From: a virus
IMG/VR virus record: IMGVR_UViG_3300027687_000076
Coordinates: 1 to 23,105 of that record
Direction: 5' to 3' (one strand)
DNA length: 23,105 nt
Position numbers and translations under genes: made by a program. This document shows, piece after piece, positions 1-4,587 of this stretch (positions are counted from its first letter, which is position 1; every line of letters starts with the position of its first letter). A model generated the notes under the pieces. It ran no database searches. It saw only the letters and a list, made by a program, of their open reading frames with translations, and was not told the DNA's origin.

Positions 1-2
1 AA

Positions 3-134
3 CAAATGAACCAAGATGTTGACCTTAAGATGCAAGAAAGAAAACAAGACCTTATTAAAGAACAACTCCTAGAGTTTGAGAACACATTCCATAAGAGAAA
101 TAAGGGGTCTATAGGTGTTAATAATTGGATTTAG
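3..134 (+). CDS. C-terminal part or whole of a small hypothetical protein
   Basis: An open frame enters from the left edge and ends at TAG 132-134. An internal ATG at position 6 would give a complete 42-aa protein starting MNQDVDLKMQ. The visible sequence is charged and probably helical (MQERKQDLIKEQLLEFENTF). I do not recognise it. Because the window begins here, it cannot be told whether this is a whole small gene or the tail of a longer one. No Shine-Dalgarno site can be judged. Confidence 0.4.
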   Translation, partial: QMNQDVDLKMQERKQDLIKEQLLEFENTFHKRNKGSIGVNNWI

Positions 135-300
135 GGTGCATTCATAACAGTAGTAATATCAAAGACTTACAAGACAGAGGGAATAGGAGGGGTAAATAGC
201 CCCTATGGTACACTTAAAGTGATAATAAGTGATAATCATAATTTGACTATGTTAATAGGTATTTAATATGAATGAGACTATTAGTGAACTTTAAGTGTAT
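135..300 (+). other. Intergenic control region with inverted repeat and promoter-like boxes
   Basis: This 166-bp gap holds a short GC hairpin (AGGGG, 7-nt loop, CCCCT, about 187-205) with no T-run after it, a direct repeat GTGATAAT (219-226 and 230-237), and a candidate sigma-70 promoter (TTGACT 243-248; TAATAT 264-269, spacer 15). A perfect 12-bp inverted repeat (209-220 and 288-299) brackets the promoter-like boxes. It looks like the control region of the next gene; no coding ORF is visible in it. Confidence 0.4.
209..299 (+). repeat. 12-bp inverted repeat flanking a promoter-like segment
   Basis: TACACTTAAAGT at 209-220 is the exact reverse complement of ACTTTAAGTGTA at 288-299. The arms are 67 bp apart. 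The right arm ends one base before the ATG at 301, so it also covers the start region of the acidic protein gene. Possible roles are a looping operator or a long-range RNA stem that would occlude the start codon. This is seen directly; the role is inference. Confidence 0.5.
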
Positions 301-552
301 ATGGATGATGAATTAACCCCAATAGAGCAATGTCAGGTGATACTTGGAGAACACTTTGAGAACTACCTGATAGTGGCTGCTGACAAACCCCATGAGTGTG
401 AGGTTGAGTATAACAACAGCTTTGCTGCCCTAGGGTTAGCTGCTATCGCTAATAAAGTCGTTACAGATGCCCTCCTTCCTAGTGAAGATTATGAGGTTGA
501 CATCGAGTGGGACGAGGATTTAGATGATGAAGATAGCTACGAAGACTTTTAA
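301..552 (+). CDS. Strongly acidic hypothetical protein (83 aa)
   Basis: The frame is open from GTG 295, but ATG 301 (MDDELTPIEQ) is the more usual start. Neither has a clear Shine-Dalgarno site. The protein is very acidic: about 26 Asp/Glu against two Lys and no Arg, with the C-terminal quarter almost all D/E (YEVDIEWDEDLDDEDSYEDF). The middle (SFAALGLAAIANKVVTDALL) reads as a helix. No family is recognised. Small, highly acidic early phage proteins can act as DNA mimics (T7 Ocr is the classic case) or bind basic host proteins. That is only an analogy of charge and position; there is no sequence match to Ocr. It stands alone between two control regions and is followed by a terminator-like hairpin. 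Confidence 0.65.
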   Translation: MDDELTPIEQCQVILGEHFENYLIVAADKPHECEVEYNNSFAALGLAAIANKVVTDALLPSEDYEVDIEWDEDLDDEDSYEDF

Positions 553-584
553 AGATAACTTTGTTTGTGTTATATAGTGTGTTT

Positions 585-630
585 GACCTCCTAGGGATTG
601 TGTGTTTTCTCTAGGGGGTCTTTCTATTTT
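585..630 (+). terminator. Rho-independent terminator-like hairpin running into the next start codon
   Basis: GACCTCCTAG (585-594) pairs with CTAGGGGGTC (611-620) over 10 bp with one G-T wobble and a 16-nt loop. The T-rich tract TTTCTATTTT (621-630) follows and abuts the ATG at 631. It would end transcription of the acidic gene. A very similar hairpin/T-tract/ATG arrangement lies after the capsid gene at 22153-22194. Confidence 0.6.
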
Positions 631-870
631 ATGAAGAATGTAATAACCAGCCTCCTACTAGCACTCCTAGTTGTAGCTGTGATATTGCTCTCAGAAGACC
701 TTAAGGAACAAGAGGCACTTCTAGATGAACTCGTGGACAAGCATAATGCCCACCTGAAGTACACTGAGGGACAGATGGATGTCCTTATAAATCACCAGAA
801 GGATATTGAGGGTATCGTTGCATATCTACTTGAGGTGGAAGCTAGGCGCTCTTTTGTGAGCTATAGGTGA
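631..870 (+). CDS. Small membrane protein with coiled-coil-like tail, Rz/spanin-like topology (79 aa)
   Basis: ATG 631 is chosen over the in-frame TTG 598 because it gives a clean N-terminal membrane segment and TTG 598 lies inside the terminator hairpin. Residues 4-20 are hydrophobic (VITSLLLALLVVAVILL). The rest is charged and heptad-like (LKEQEALLDELVDKHNAHL, then MDVLINHQKDIEGIVAYLLE), ending RRSFVSYR. One N-terminal membrane anchor plus a helical extramembrane part is the architecture of inner-membrane spanins (Rz-type) and of several small phage membrane proteins. No sequence family is recognised, so function is open. The start codon directly follows a T-tract, and no Shine-Dalgarno site is visible. 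A roughly 430-bp control region follows. Confidence 0.65.
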   Translation: MKNVITSLLLALLVVAVILLSEDLKEQEALLDELVDKHNAHLKYTEGQMDVLINHQKDIEGIVAYLLEVEARRSFVSYR

Positions 871-881
871 CCCGTTGGTTT

Positions 882-890
882 TGCTATAAA
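882..890 (+). promoter_or_regulatory. Candidate extended -10 promoter element
   Basis: TGCTATAAA (TG 882-883, TATAAA 885-890) fits an extended -10 box for a sigma-70 type host RNA polymerase. No good -35 is visible at 16-18 bp. It lies just past the stop of the membrane-protein gene. Confidence 0.3.
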
Positions 891-944
891 AATCTGAAGG
901 GGTATACGTATATATGTGGAAAAACTTTTACCCCCAATGGGGTC

Positions 945-950
945 TATAAT
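945..950 (+). promoter_or_regulatory. Perfect -10 box TATAAT, likely early promoter
   Basis: TATAAT at 945-950 is a perfect sigma-70 -10 hexamer, with no recognisable -35 at normal spacing. The paired TGTCCGTG repeats (960-978) sit where transcription would start, which is a typical operator position. This is the best candidate in the gap for the promoter reading the small-gene array. Confidence 0.4.
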
Positions 951-959
951 ATATATATC

Positions 960-978
960 TGTCCGTGCTTTGTCCGTG
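960..978 (-). repeat. 19-bp paired-repeat element, copy 1
   Basis: The + strand has TGTCCGTG twice at an 11-bp period (960 and 971). Its reverse complement, CACGGACAAAGCACGGACA, matches 17 of 19 bases of the + strand at 6607-6625 beside the tRNA fragment. The 11-bp period puts both half-elements on one helix face, as for a protein-binding site. Placed just after TATAAT 945-950, it could be an operator. Confidence 0.55.
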
Positions 979-1053
979 AATGACGGGGGGTGTCTATGTT
1001 TGATAGGGTTGCTCTAGATATTATATTTATTGCTGGTAGATTCTAGCGATTTT

Positions 1054-1088
1054 ATTCAGTGGACTGTTTGGTTTTCATTCAGTGGACT
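1054..1088 (+). repeat. Direct repeat ATTCAGTGGACT x2
   Basis: ATTCAGTGGACT occurs at 1054-1065 and 1077-1088, period 23 bp, each preceded by TTTT or TTTTC. It lies in the control region before the small-gene array. The function is unknown; a protein-binding site is possible. Confidence 0.5.
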
Positions 1089-1305
1089 AGTCGAGATGAT
1101 TGCTTGTTTTTGTATGCGTGTATTTGTGGAAATGCGTGTTTTTGTTTTTTATTTGCATTTAAATATCACTGAATATCAACACCTTAAGCAACACGGTGAA
1201 AATAGTTCTCGACTTATGCAATCAATCTGAAATAACTTTTAAACATAGCAATTCAGCTAAACACAAATACACACAATCAATAACACACACAAAAACAAAT
1301 ACACT

Positions 1306-1572
1306 ATGAATAAATTACCAACAGTTAAAGCAATTCTAAATACACCGTCCATCTTTGAGGGCTTCACCTTTGAGGACATGGTCACGGTAGGACGTGTAAA
1401 CGCAGAACAAGCTACCTCCACTTGCATGATTAATGCTCAAAAGGACTACATGGAAAATCATGGATGGGCAGACACGAAACACGTAGAGGGATTCTTGAAT
1501 AAATGGTCAAAGCTTGAATCACAAGTGCGACGCAAATTTGAGGAAGCGGAGGAAATCGCATCCATCCTTTAA
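1306..1572 (+). CDS. Hypothetical small protein, first of the CA-leader array (88 aa)
   Basis: This is the first gene of the array and the longest. ATG 1306 follows a G-free leader (1259-1305) with no Shine-Dalgarno site, and is the only member whose second codon is AAT. The protein is soluble, mixed alpha, and mildly acidic. It ends in a helical, charged segment (KLESQVRRKFEEAEEIASIL), and the N-terminal half reads PTVKAILNTPSIFEGFTFED. No signal peptide, membrane segment or known motif is seen. I do not recognise a family. Its position directly after the probable early promoter suggests early expression. Confidence 0.75.
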   Translation: MNKLPTVKAILNTPSIFEGFTFEDMVTVGRVNAEQATSTCMINAQKDYMENHGWADTKHVEGFLNKWSKLESQVRRKFEEAEEIASIL

Positions 1573-1609
1573 TCAAATACACACAATCAATAACACACAA
1601 AAACACACT

Positions 1610-1798
1610 ATGAAAATATCAAAGCAAATCAAAAACACACTCCTAGGAATCGACACAATTATCGGCAATGCACTGGGTATAGCAGAGCACATAGGCAACA
1701 CGGGTGTTACAATTTCACAAAAAGACGCAAAGCGCATCTTGGAATGGGCTAACGAACATATTGAGAACCTTCGCGATATTGAGAAGCTCAGTCGCTAA
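1610..1798 (+). CDS. Hypothetical small helical protein (62 aa)
   Basis: The start is ATG 1610, right after the leader ending ACACACT. The frame is open upstream to 1514, but that would read through the leader and overlap the previous gene. The protein (MKISKQIKNTLLGIDTIIGN to ENLRDIEKLSR) looks like two or three amphipathic helices, basic at the N-terminus and mixed at the C-terminus. No family is recognised. A structured spacer (hairpins 1807-1820 and 1822-1841) follows its stop. Confidence 0.7.
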   Translation: MKISKQIKNTLLGIDTIIGNALGIAEHIGNTGVTISQKDAKRILEWANEHIENLRDIEKLSR

Positions 1799-1806
1799 AT
1801 GTCGAA

Positions 1807-1841
1807 ACGCTTTCGAGCGTCCACTGGGTTGGCTACCAGTG
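1807..1841 (+). other. Two adjacent hairpins in a spacer of the array
   Basis: ACGCT-TTCG-AGCGT (1807-1820) is a 5-bp stem capped by a UUCG-type tetraloop. CACTGG-8 nt-CCAGTG (1822-1841) is a second, 6-bp stem. This is the only G-containing structured DNA between 1573 and 1886 outside the gene. There is no T-run, so it is not a standard terminator. It could be an RNA-processing or stability element, or a gene remnant. Confidence 0.4.
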
Positions 1842-1885
1842 CTGAAGAGACAACCACAAACACACACAAACCACACAACCACACT

Positions 1886-2083
1886 ATGAAAACTACACAC
1901 AAAACAGTATACGACGCGCTGAAGCCTTACGGATACAAAGTGCCCTTCAAACACTCATTAGGAACGGGCGAGCCGCTCAGCGCTTGGGGAGGGCGTAAAG
2001 CGTATGCTTTCGGCTTACTCGATATGCTCGCTAATGAATGGCGTATTAATGAAGAGGGCTTAATTGAGGTTACAGAAATATAA
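1886..2083 (+). CDS. Hypothetical small protein (65 aa)
   Basis: ATG 1886 follows the leader ending CCACACT. An in-frame ATG at 1799 exists but would translate the CA leader as Thr/His/Asn/Lys repeats, so it is rejected. The protein (MKTTHKTVYDALKPYGYKVP...) has a central Gly-rich stretch (GTGEPLSAWGGRKAYAFGLL) and an acidic C-terminal segment (NEEGLIEVTEI). It is probably soluble. No family is recognised. Confidence 0.7.
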   Translation: MKTTHKTVYDALKPYGYKVPFKHSLGTGEPLSAWGGRKAYAFGLLDMLANEWRINEEGLIEVTEI

Positions 2084-2161
2084 AGGCACTCACTTAATCC
2101 ACTTGCCCGCCTTCGTTAATTCGTCGCGCGGGCTTTGGGGTGTCCACTAACGGGCAATCTA
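2084..2161 (+). other. Structured spacer with two mutually exclusive stems
   Basis: GCCCGC (2105-2110) can pair with GCGGGC (2128-2133) over a 17-nt loop. Alternatively TTGCCCG (2103-2109) can pair with CGGGCAA (2151-2157). The two stems share one arm, so only one can form at a time. The segment is GC-rich, unlike the CA leaders around it. No ORF is convincing here. It could be an RNA switch, a processing site or a gene remnant. Confidence 0.35.
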
Positions 2162-2181
2162 TTAACACACGCAAACACACT

Positions 2182-2349
2182 ATGAAACCAATAAAAATCA
2201 AAACAACGACCAGTCGCGTGCATATTTCTATGTTCCCTACTGAAGCCGAACTAAAGAAAGCGGAAGCTAAGAAAACGAGACTTGAAAACGCGGGTTATAA
2301 GCTTGTATATTCCGACTCTTGTTCTCTCACTTACCGCTTACCTTGCTAG
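2182..2349 (+). CDS. Hypothetical small basic protein (55 aa)
   Basis: ATG 2182 follows ACACACT; the in-frame start at 2140 would read through the leader. The protein is lysine-rich (MKPIKIKTTTSRVHISMF; ELKKAEAKKTRLENAGYKLV) and ends in SDSCSLTYRLPC. A beta-helix-beta layout is plausible (strand, charged helix 25-40, strand). The first 17 nt of the gene (MKPIKI) are identical to the start of the next gene. No family is recognised. Confidence 0.65.
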   Translation: MKPIKIKTTTSRVHISMFPTEAELKKAEAKKTRLENAGYKLVYSDSCSLTYRLPC

Positions 2350-2363
2350 CACACAAACACACA

Positions 2364-2456
2364 ATGAAACCAATAAAAATATACCTCTTTATAGAGCTAC
2401 CACTTTGCATATTAATAGGGTTGCTTTTCGGATATTTCTTATATCTGATGGTTTAA
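2364..2456 (+). CDS. Tiny single-pass membrane peptide (30 aa)
   Basis: ATG 2364 follows the short leader CACACAA. The predicted protein is MKPIKI followed by one hydrophobic span (about residues 6-28, YLFIELPLCILIGLLFGYFL) and stops at 2456. It is basic at the N-terminus, so a cytoplasmic N-terminus is likely. Its first 17 nt and part of the leader match the previous gene (26 of 27 positions, 2172-2198 against 2354-2380). It could be a toxin-like, superinfection-exclusion or other membrane-acting phage peptide; function is unknown. Confidence 0.55.
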   Translation: MKPIKIYLFIELPLCILIGLLFGYFLYLMV

Positions 2457-2487
2457 CTTTCACCAAAAACACACACAAAAACACACT

Positions 2488-2655
2488 ATGACATACTCAA
2501 AACAATCCGCTTATATAAACTGCACAATGCTTGCCTCTAAAATTGGTCGAGTATTAGACTTAAAGTATCTTGAGTCAGATGACTGCGCCGAACAGGAAAT
2601 CAGAGCTTTACAAGACATATTGATTGAAGATTATAATCGCAAGATATCCAAATAA
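2488..2655 (+). CDS. Hypothetical small acidic protein (55 aa)
   Basis: ATG 2488 follows a leader ending CACACT; this is one of two array genes whose second codon is not AAA (it is ACA). Sequence features: MTYSKQSAYINCTMLASKIG, then an acidic helix (LKYLESDDCAEQEIRALQDI) and a basic end (NRKISK). It has two cysteines. It is soluble and probably helical. No family is recognised. Confidence 0.6.
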   Translation: MTYSKQSAYINCTMLASKIGRVLDLKYLESDDCAEQEIRALQDILIEDYNRKISK

Positions 2656-2686
2656 ACACAAACACACAAACACACACAAACACACT

Positions 2687-2860
2687 ATGAAAACACGCAC
2701 CACACCACACGCAACACTTGCACAATTTATCGAGCAAATGCGCCTATTGTGCATTCAAAACAAACACAACGTTAAAATTAAATATAACAGCGAACAAGCT
2801 ATTGCCTCTTTTTATGTCAAAGGCTCTCTAGTAGACACACGCACCTTGTTCCGCCTCTAA
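2687..2860 (+). CDS. Hypothetical small basic protein (57 aa)
   Basis: ATG 2687 follows a 31-nt leader (2656-2686) that is entirely A/C apart from one T before the start. The in-frame start at 2624 lies inside the previous gene and is rejected. The protein is Thr/Lys/Arg-rich at its start (MKTRTTPHATLAQFIEQMRL) and ends in a strand-like segment (AIASFYVKGSLVDTRTLFRL). No known motif is visible. Confidence 0.65.
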   Translation: MKTRTTPHATLAQFIEQMRLLCIQNKHNVKIKYNSEQAIASFYVKGSLVDTRTLFRL

Positions 2861-2906
2861 TCTAATAACACACAATAACACACAAACACACACACAAACA
2901 CACACT

Positions 2907-3047
2907 ATGAAATACGCAATTAAAAGGCATGACGGGAAACTATTTCCTGAAAGATTCACAACACGTGCAACAGCAGAAAAAGAGTTGCAGTTTAAACTTG
3001 GCAACGGTGCAACCTATGGTCTTGCATGGATTGTAGAAATAATCTAA
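2907..3047 (+). CDS. Hypothetical small protein (46 aa)
   Basis: ATG 2907 follows one of the longest leaders (2861-2906). The protein (MKYAIKRHDGKLFPERFTTR...GLAWIVEII) reads as beta strand, charged turn, helix (TAEKELQFKL), strand: a compact alpha/beta miniprotein. It is basic in the first half. No family is recognised. The gene is too short for many gene callers, but its leader and second codon match its neighbours. Confidence 0.65.
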   Translation: MKYAIKRHDGKLFPERFTTRATAEKELQFKLGNGATYGLAWIVEII

Positions 3048-3068
3048 CCACACACAAACACACACACT

Positions 3069-3305
3069 ATGAAAAACCTAATAATAAAAAGCAAATACAA
3101 GGCAAACCAAGTCACACAAAATCCAAACGACAAACTCTGGTATTGCATCGGACACACGGGAGGCAAACATTGGATGCCTTTGAGTGATGGATTTAAAACA
3201 CAAGCGGGAGCCGACAAATGGAATAAGTTACAAGCCAAAGCCGACAAGGCGCACTTAGCTAGTATTTTAAACTGTTCTTATGACAAAGTTTCCGCTTATA
3301 TCTAA
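3069..3305 (+). CDS. Hypothetical basic protein (78 aa)
   Basis: ATG 3069 follows the leader 3048-3068. The protein is lysine-rich (MKNLIIKSKYKANQVTQNPN) with an aromatic strand-like stretch (KLWYCIGHTGGKHWMPLSDG), then a Lys/Ala helix (ADKWNKLQAKADKAHLASIL). The W-x2-G-x-T-G-G-x2-W-type patch might be a small nucleic-acid or ligand-binding fold, but I cannot name it. No membrane segment is seen. Confidence 0.7.
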   Translation: MKNLIIKSKYKANQVTQNPNDKLWYCIGHTGGKHWMPLSDGFKTQAGADKWNKLQAKADKAHLASILNCSYDKVSAYI

Positions 3306-3331
3306 TCACACAAACCACACGCGACCACACT

Positions 3332-3517
3332 ATGAAAGCACCAAAAGACTTCCCAGAATTACACTCATCAGTAATCCCATGCAATTCATGGGTCTGCACT
3401 CACCCGAAAGGCACAAAGCAAGCAGAGACCTATAGCCGCGACAAGGCACTTGAAGCACACTCTAAGGGCTGGACGGTCAAGACGGCATACCAGCACCTTG
3501 TAGACCTAAATAACTAA
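3332..3517 (+). CDS. Hypothetical small basic protein (61 aa)
   Basis: ATG 3332 follows the leader 3306-3331 (ending CGACCACACT). The protein has two cysteines (IPCNSWVCTH) and a basic helix (YSRDKALEAHSKGWTVKTAY), and ends HLVDLNN. The last codons (GACCTAAATAA) are shared with the gene ending at 4040, whose C-terminus is LTDLNN. This hints at a common ancestor or recombination between them. Function is unknown. Confidence 0.65.
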   Translation: MKAPKDFPELHSSVIPCNSWVCTHPKGTKQAETYSRDKALEAHSKGWTVKTAYQHLVDLNN

Positions 3518-3541
3518 TCAAAAACCACACAAAAACTAACC

Positions 3542-3751
3542 ATGAAATATAACGATTACGATAATGTAAGAAAAGACTGTAAAGCTATTTGTGACATTAT
3601 AGCTAGGCAATCAGACACCTTATTAATTGAGTGCATAGCTGAAAGCATAGCAATCGCAGCAAGTAAGTTTGACCTTTCGTATGAGGAAACAATGGAAGTG
3701 CTTAACTCTAAAGTTGAGCTTTTAAAATATGAACTACTCGAAAGGGTATAA
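3542..3751 (+). CDS. Hypothetical helical protein (69 aa)
   Basis: ATG 3542 follows CTAACC, one of three array genes lacking the CACTATG ending, but it keeps the G-free leader (3518-3541) and AAA second codon. The protein is acidic and helical (DTLLIECIAESIAIAASKFD; YEETMEVLNSKVELLKYELL), with two Cys near the N-terminal third. A two- or three-helix bundle is plausible. No family is recognised. Confidence 0.65.
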   Translation: MKYNDYDNVRKDCKAICDIIARQSDTLLIECIAESIAIAASKFDLSYEETMEVLNSKVELLKYELLERV

Positions 3752-3765
3752 CCCACAAACAAACC

Positions 3766-3867
3766 ATGAAACTATCAGACAATCAAATCTTAGCAATTTG
3801 CACCAGTGCCAGCATTATAACTGCAATCCTTTGCGCTTGCTATGCCTTGCATAAGCTTCAACTCTAA
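3766..3867 (+). CDS. Tiny single-pass membrane peptide (33 aa)
   Basis: ATG 3766 follows the short leader CCCACAAACAAACC. After MKLSDNQ the sequence is one hydrophobic, Cys-rich span (about residues 8-27, ILAICTSASIITAILCACYA), ending HKLQL. The span contains three cysteines. It is one of three single-span peptides in the array. Function is unknown. Confidence 0.5.
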   Translation: MKLSDNQILAICTSASIITAILCACYALHKLQL

Positions 3868-3884
3868 TCACACACACGACCACT

Positions 3885-4040
3885 ATGAAAACACAAGACA
3901 AAATAAAACCATCCCACGCAGAAATCATTAAATACATTGAGGATAATGGTTTTGGAGGTGAAGCAATGCAACCGAATGGCAACCCTACATCTGAGACATA
4001 CGAAGAAGCTAGACAAGAGCTGACAGACCTAAATAATTAA
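3885..4040 (+). CDS. Hypothetical small acidic protein (51 aa)
   Basis: ATG 3885 follows a leader ending CGACCACT. The protein runs MKTQDKIKPSHAEIIKYIED, then a Gly/Asn-rich loop (NGFGGEAMQPNGNPTSE), and an acidic helix ending LTDLNN. The C-terminus matches that of the gene ending at 3517. It is soluble, with no known motif. Confidence 0.6.
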   Translation: MKTQDKIKPSHAEIIKYIEDNGFGGEAMQPNGNPTSETYEEARQELTDLNN

Positions 4041-4053
4041 CCACACGACCACT

Positions 4054-4182
4054 ATGAAAATACACAAACCAAACAAGCTAGTAAAAACAGACAGCCAAAC
4101 CGAGAGCGCATTTATTGTGTTCTCGTGCATCATCGTCGCAGGAATCCTGCTAATTGTAACCGTAATCATGGAAAACCTATGA
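4054..4182 (+). CDS. Small single-pass membrane protein (42 aa)
   Basis: ATG 4054 follows CCACACGACCACT, the last and shortest of the CA leaders. The N-terminal half is polar and basic (MKIHKPNKLVKTDSQTES). Residues about 19-39 are one membrane span (AFIVFSCIIVAGILLIVTVI), ending MENL. The N-terminus is predicted cytoplasmic by the positive-inside rule. The stop TGA (4180-4182) overlaps the next ATG (4179) in an ATGA junction, so the next gene is probably translated by coupling. Function is unknown. Confidence 0.6.
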   Translation: MKIHKPNKLVKTDSQTESAFIVFSCIIVAGILLIVTVIMENL

Positions 4183-4406
4183 GCGCGCAGAAAATCACAA
4201 TACTATCAATGCGGGAGGCTGGAGACAGTTCAGATGATGTCTCCGTCTTCTCAGGACACCTCACGAAACAAGACCTAGCACCTGAAATCCACGATTTCGT
4301 GCAAGACTACATAGCTTGGAGCGAGGAGCCTGACCCTGAAGAGGGACAAGATTACTTTGTCCACGTTGAACAATCACAATTAACACATAGAGAAAATGAG
4401 CTTTAA
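4179..4406 (+). CDS. Acidic hypothetical protein (75 aa)
   Basis: The start at ATG 4179 overlaps the previous stop by 4 bp. It is the first gene of the region without a CA leader. The frame is open upstream to 4125, but that would overlap the membrane gene. The protein is acidic, mostly in its second half (PEIHDFVQDYIAWSEEPDPE), and starts MSAQKITILSMREAG. No family is recognised. It overlaps the next gene by 11 bp. Confidence 0.65.
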   Translation: MSAQKITILSMREAGDSSDDVSVFSGHLTKQDLAPEIHDFVQDYIAWSEEPDPEEGQDYFVHVEQSQLTHRENEL

Positions 4407-4587
4407 TGTATGGAATGAATCACCTCGCTCTATTACTGAGATAATAGAACGCCTCAAGTTTGAAAATAAACAGCTAAGAGCCATCATTCGTGAGAAGGAC
4501 AGGCAACTTGAGTTCAACACCTTGGAAGACTGGCAAAAGTGCTTCCGTAACCGCGCATCATCACCTTACAATACACATGAGAGTTAA
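4396..4587 (+). CDS. Hypothetical coiled-coil-like protein (63 aa)
   Basis: ATG 4396 overlaps the end of the previous gene. Residues about 12-40 form a charged, leucine/isoleucine-patterned helix (SITEIIERLKFENKQLRAII, then EKDRQLEF), likely a short dimeric coiled coil. The C-terminus is polar (KCFRNRASSPYNTHES). No DNA-binding motif is obvious. It overlaps the next gene by 11 bp. Confidence 0.6.
   Translation: MSFNVWNESPRSITEIIERLKFENKQLRAIIREKDRQLEFNTLEDWQKCFRNRASSPYNTHES

Larger units (their letters stand above)
871..1305 (+). other. 435-bp non-coding control region before the small-gene array
   Basis: No convincing gene lies here; a 66-codon frame at 1030-1230 has no start signal or protein-like composition. 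The region holds two promoter-like -10 boxes (885-890 with an upstream TG; 945-950 TATAAT), a small hairpin ACCCC/GGGGT around 930-943, a pair of TGTCCGTG repeats 11 bp apart (960-967, 971-978), a pair of ATTCAGTGGACT repeats 23 bp apart (1054-1065, 1077-1088), a T/G-rich stretch about 1100-1160, and finally the G-free leader of the first array gene. It probably holds the main early promoter(s). Confidence 0.5.
1259..4053 (+). repeat. Array of 14 CA-rich, Shine-Dalgarno-less gene leaders
   Basis: Each of fourteen small genes (starts 1306, 1610, 1886, 2182, 2364, 2488, 2687, 2907, 3069, 3332, 3542, 3766, 3885, 4054) is preceded by 13-47 nt made almost only of A and C with few T and almost no G. 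Eleven leaders end CACTATG, and in twelve genes the second codon is AAA. None has a GGAGG-like site. The first two leaders share an identical 26-bp stretch (1264-1289 and 1574-1599). The tracts shorten and drift to CACGACCACT toward the right end. They may promote unstructured, SD-independent translation and act as recombination substrates between cassettes; both roles are inference. Confidence 0.85.

Noticed and set aside
1030-1230. 66-codon open frame in the control region
   Set aside because: It has no start signal, a poor amino-acid pattern (repeated FVEMRVFVF, Cys-rich) and lies over direct repeats and T/G-rich DNA; best read as non-coding.
1259-4053. CRISPR array
   Set aside because: The repeats are low-complexity CA leaders of differing length, the spacers are open reading frames with starts and stops, and no cas gene is present.
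1259-4053. Integron-type cassette array
   Set aside because: No attC-like imperfect palindromes lie between the genes, and the integrase nearby lies beside a tRNA-derived attP-like site, as expected for a phage integrase. Recombination by leader homology is a better guess.
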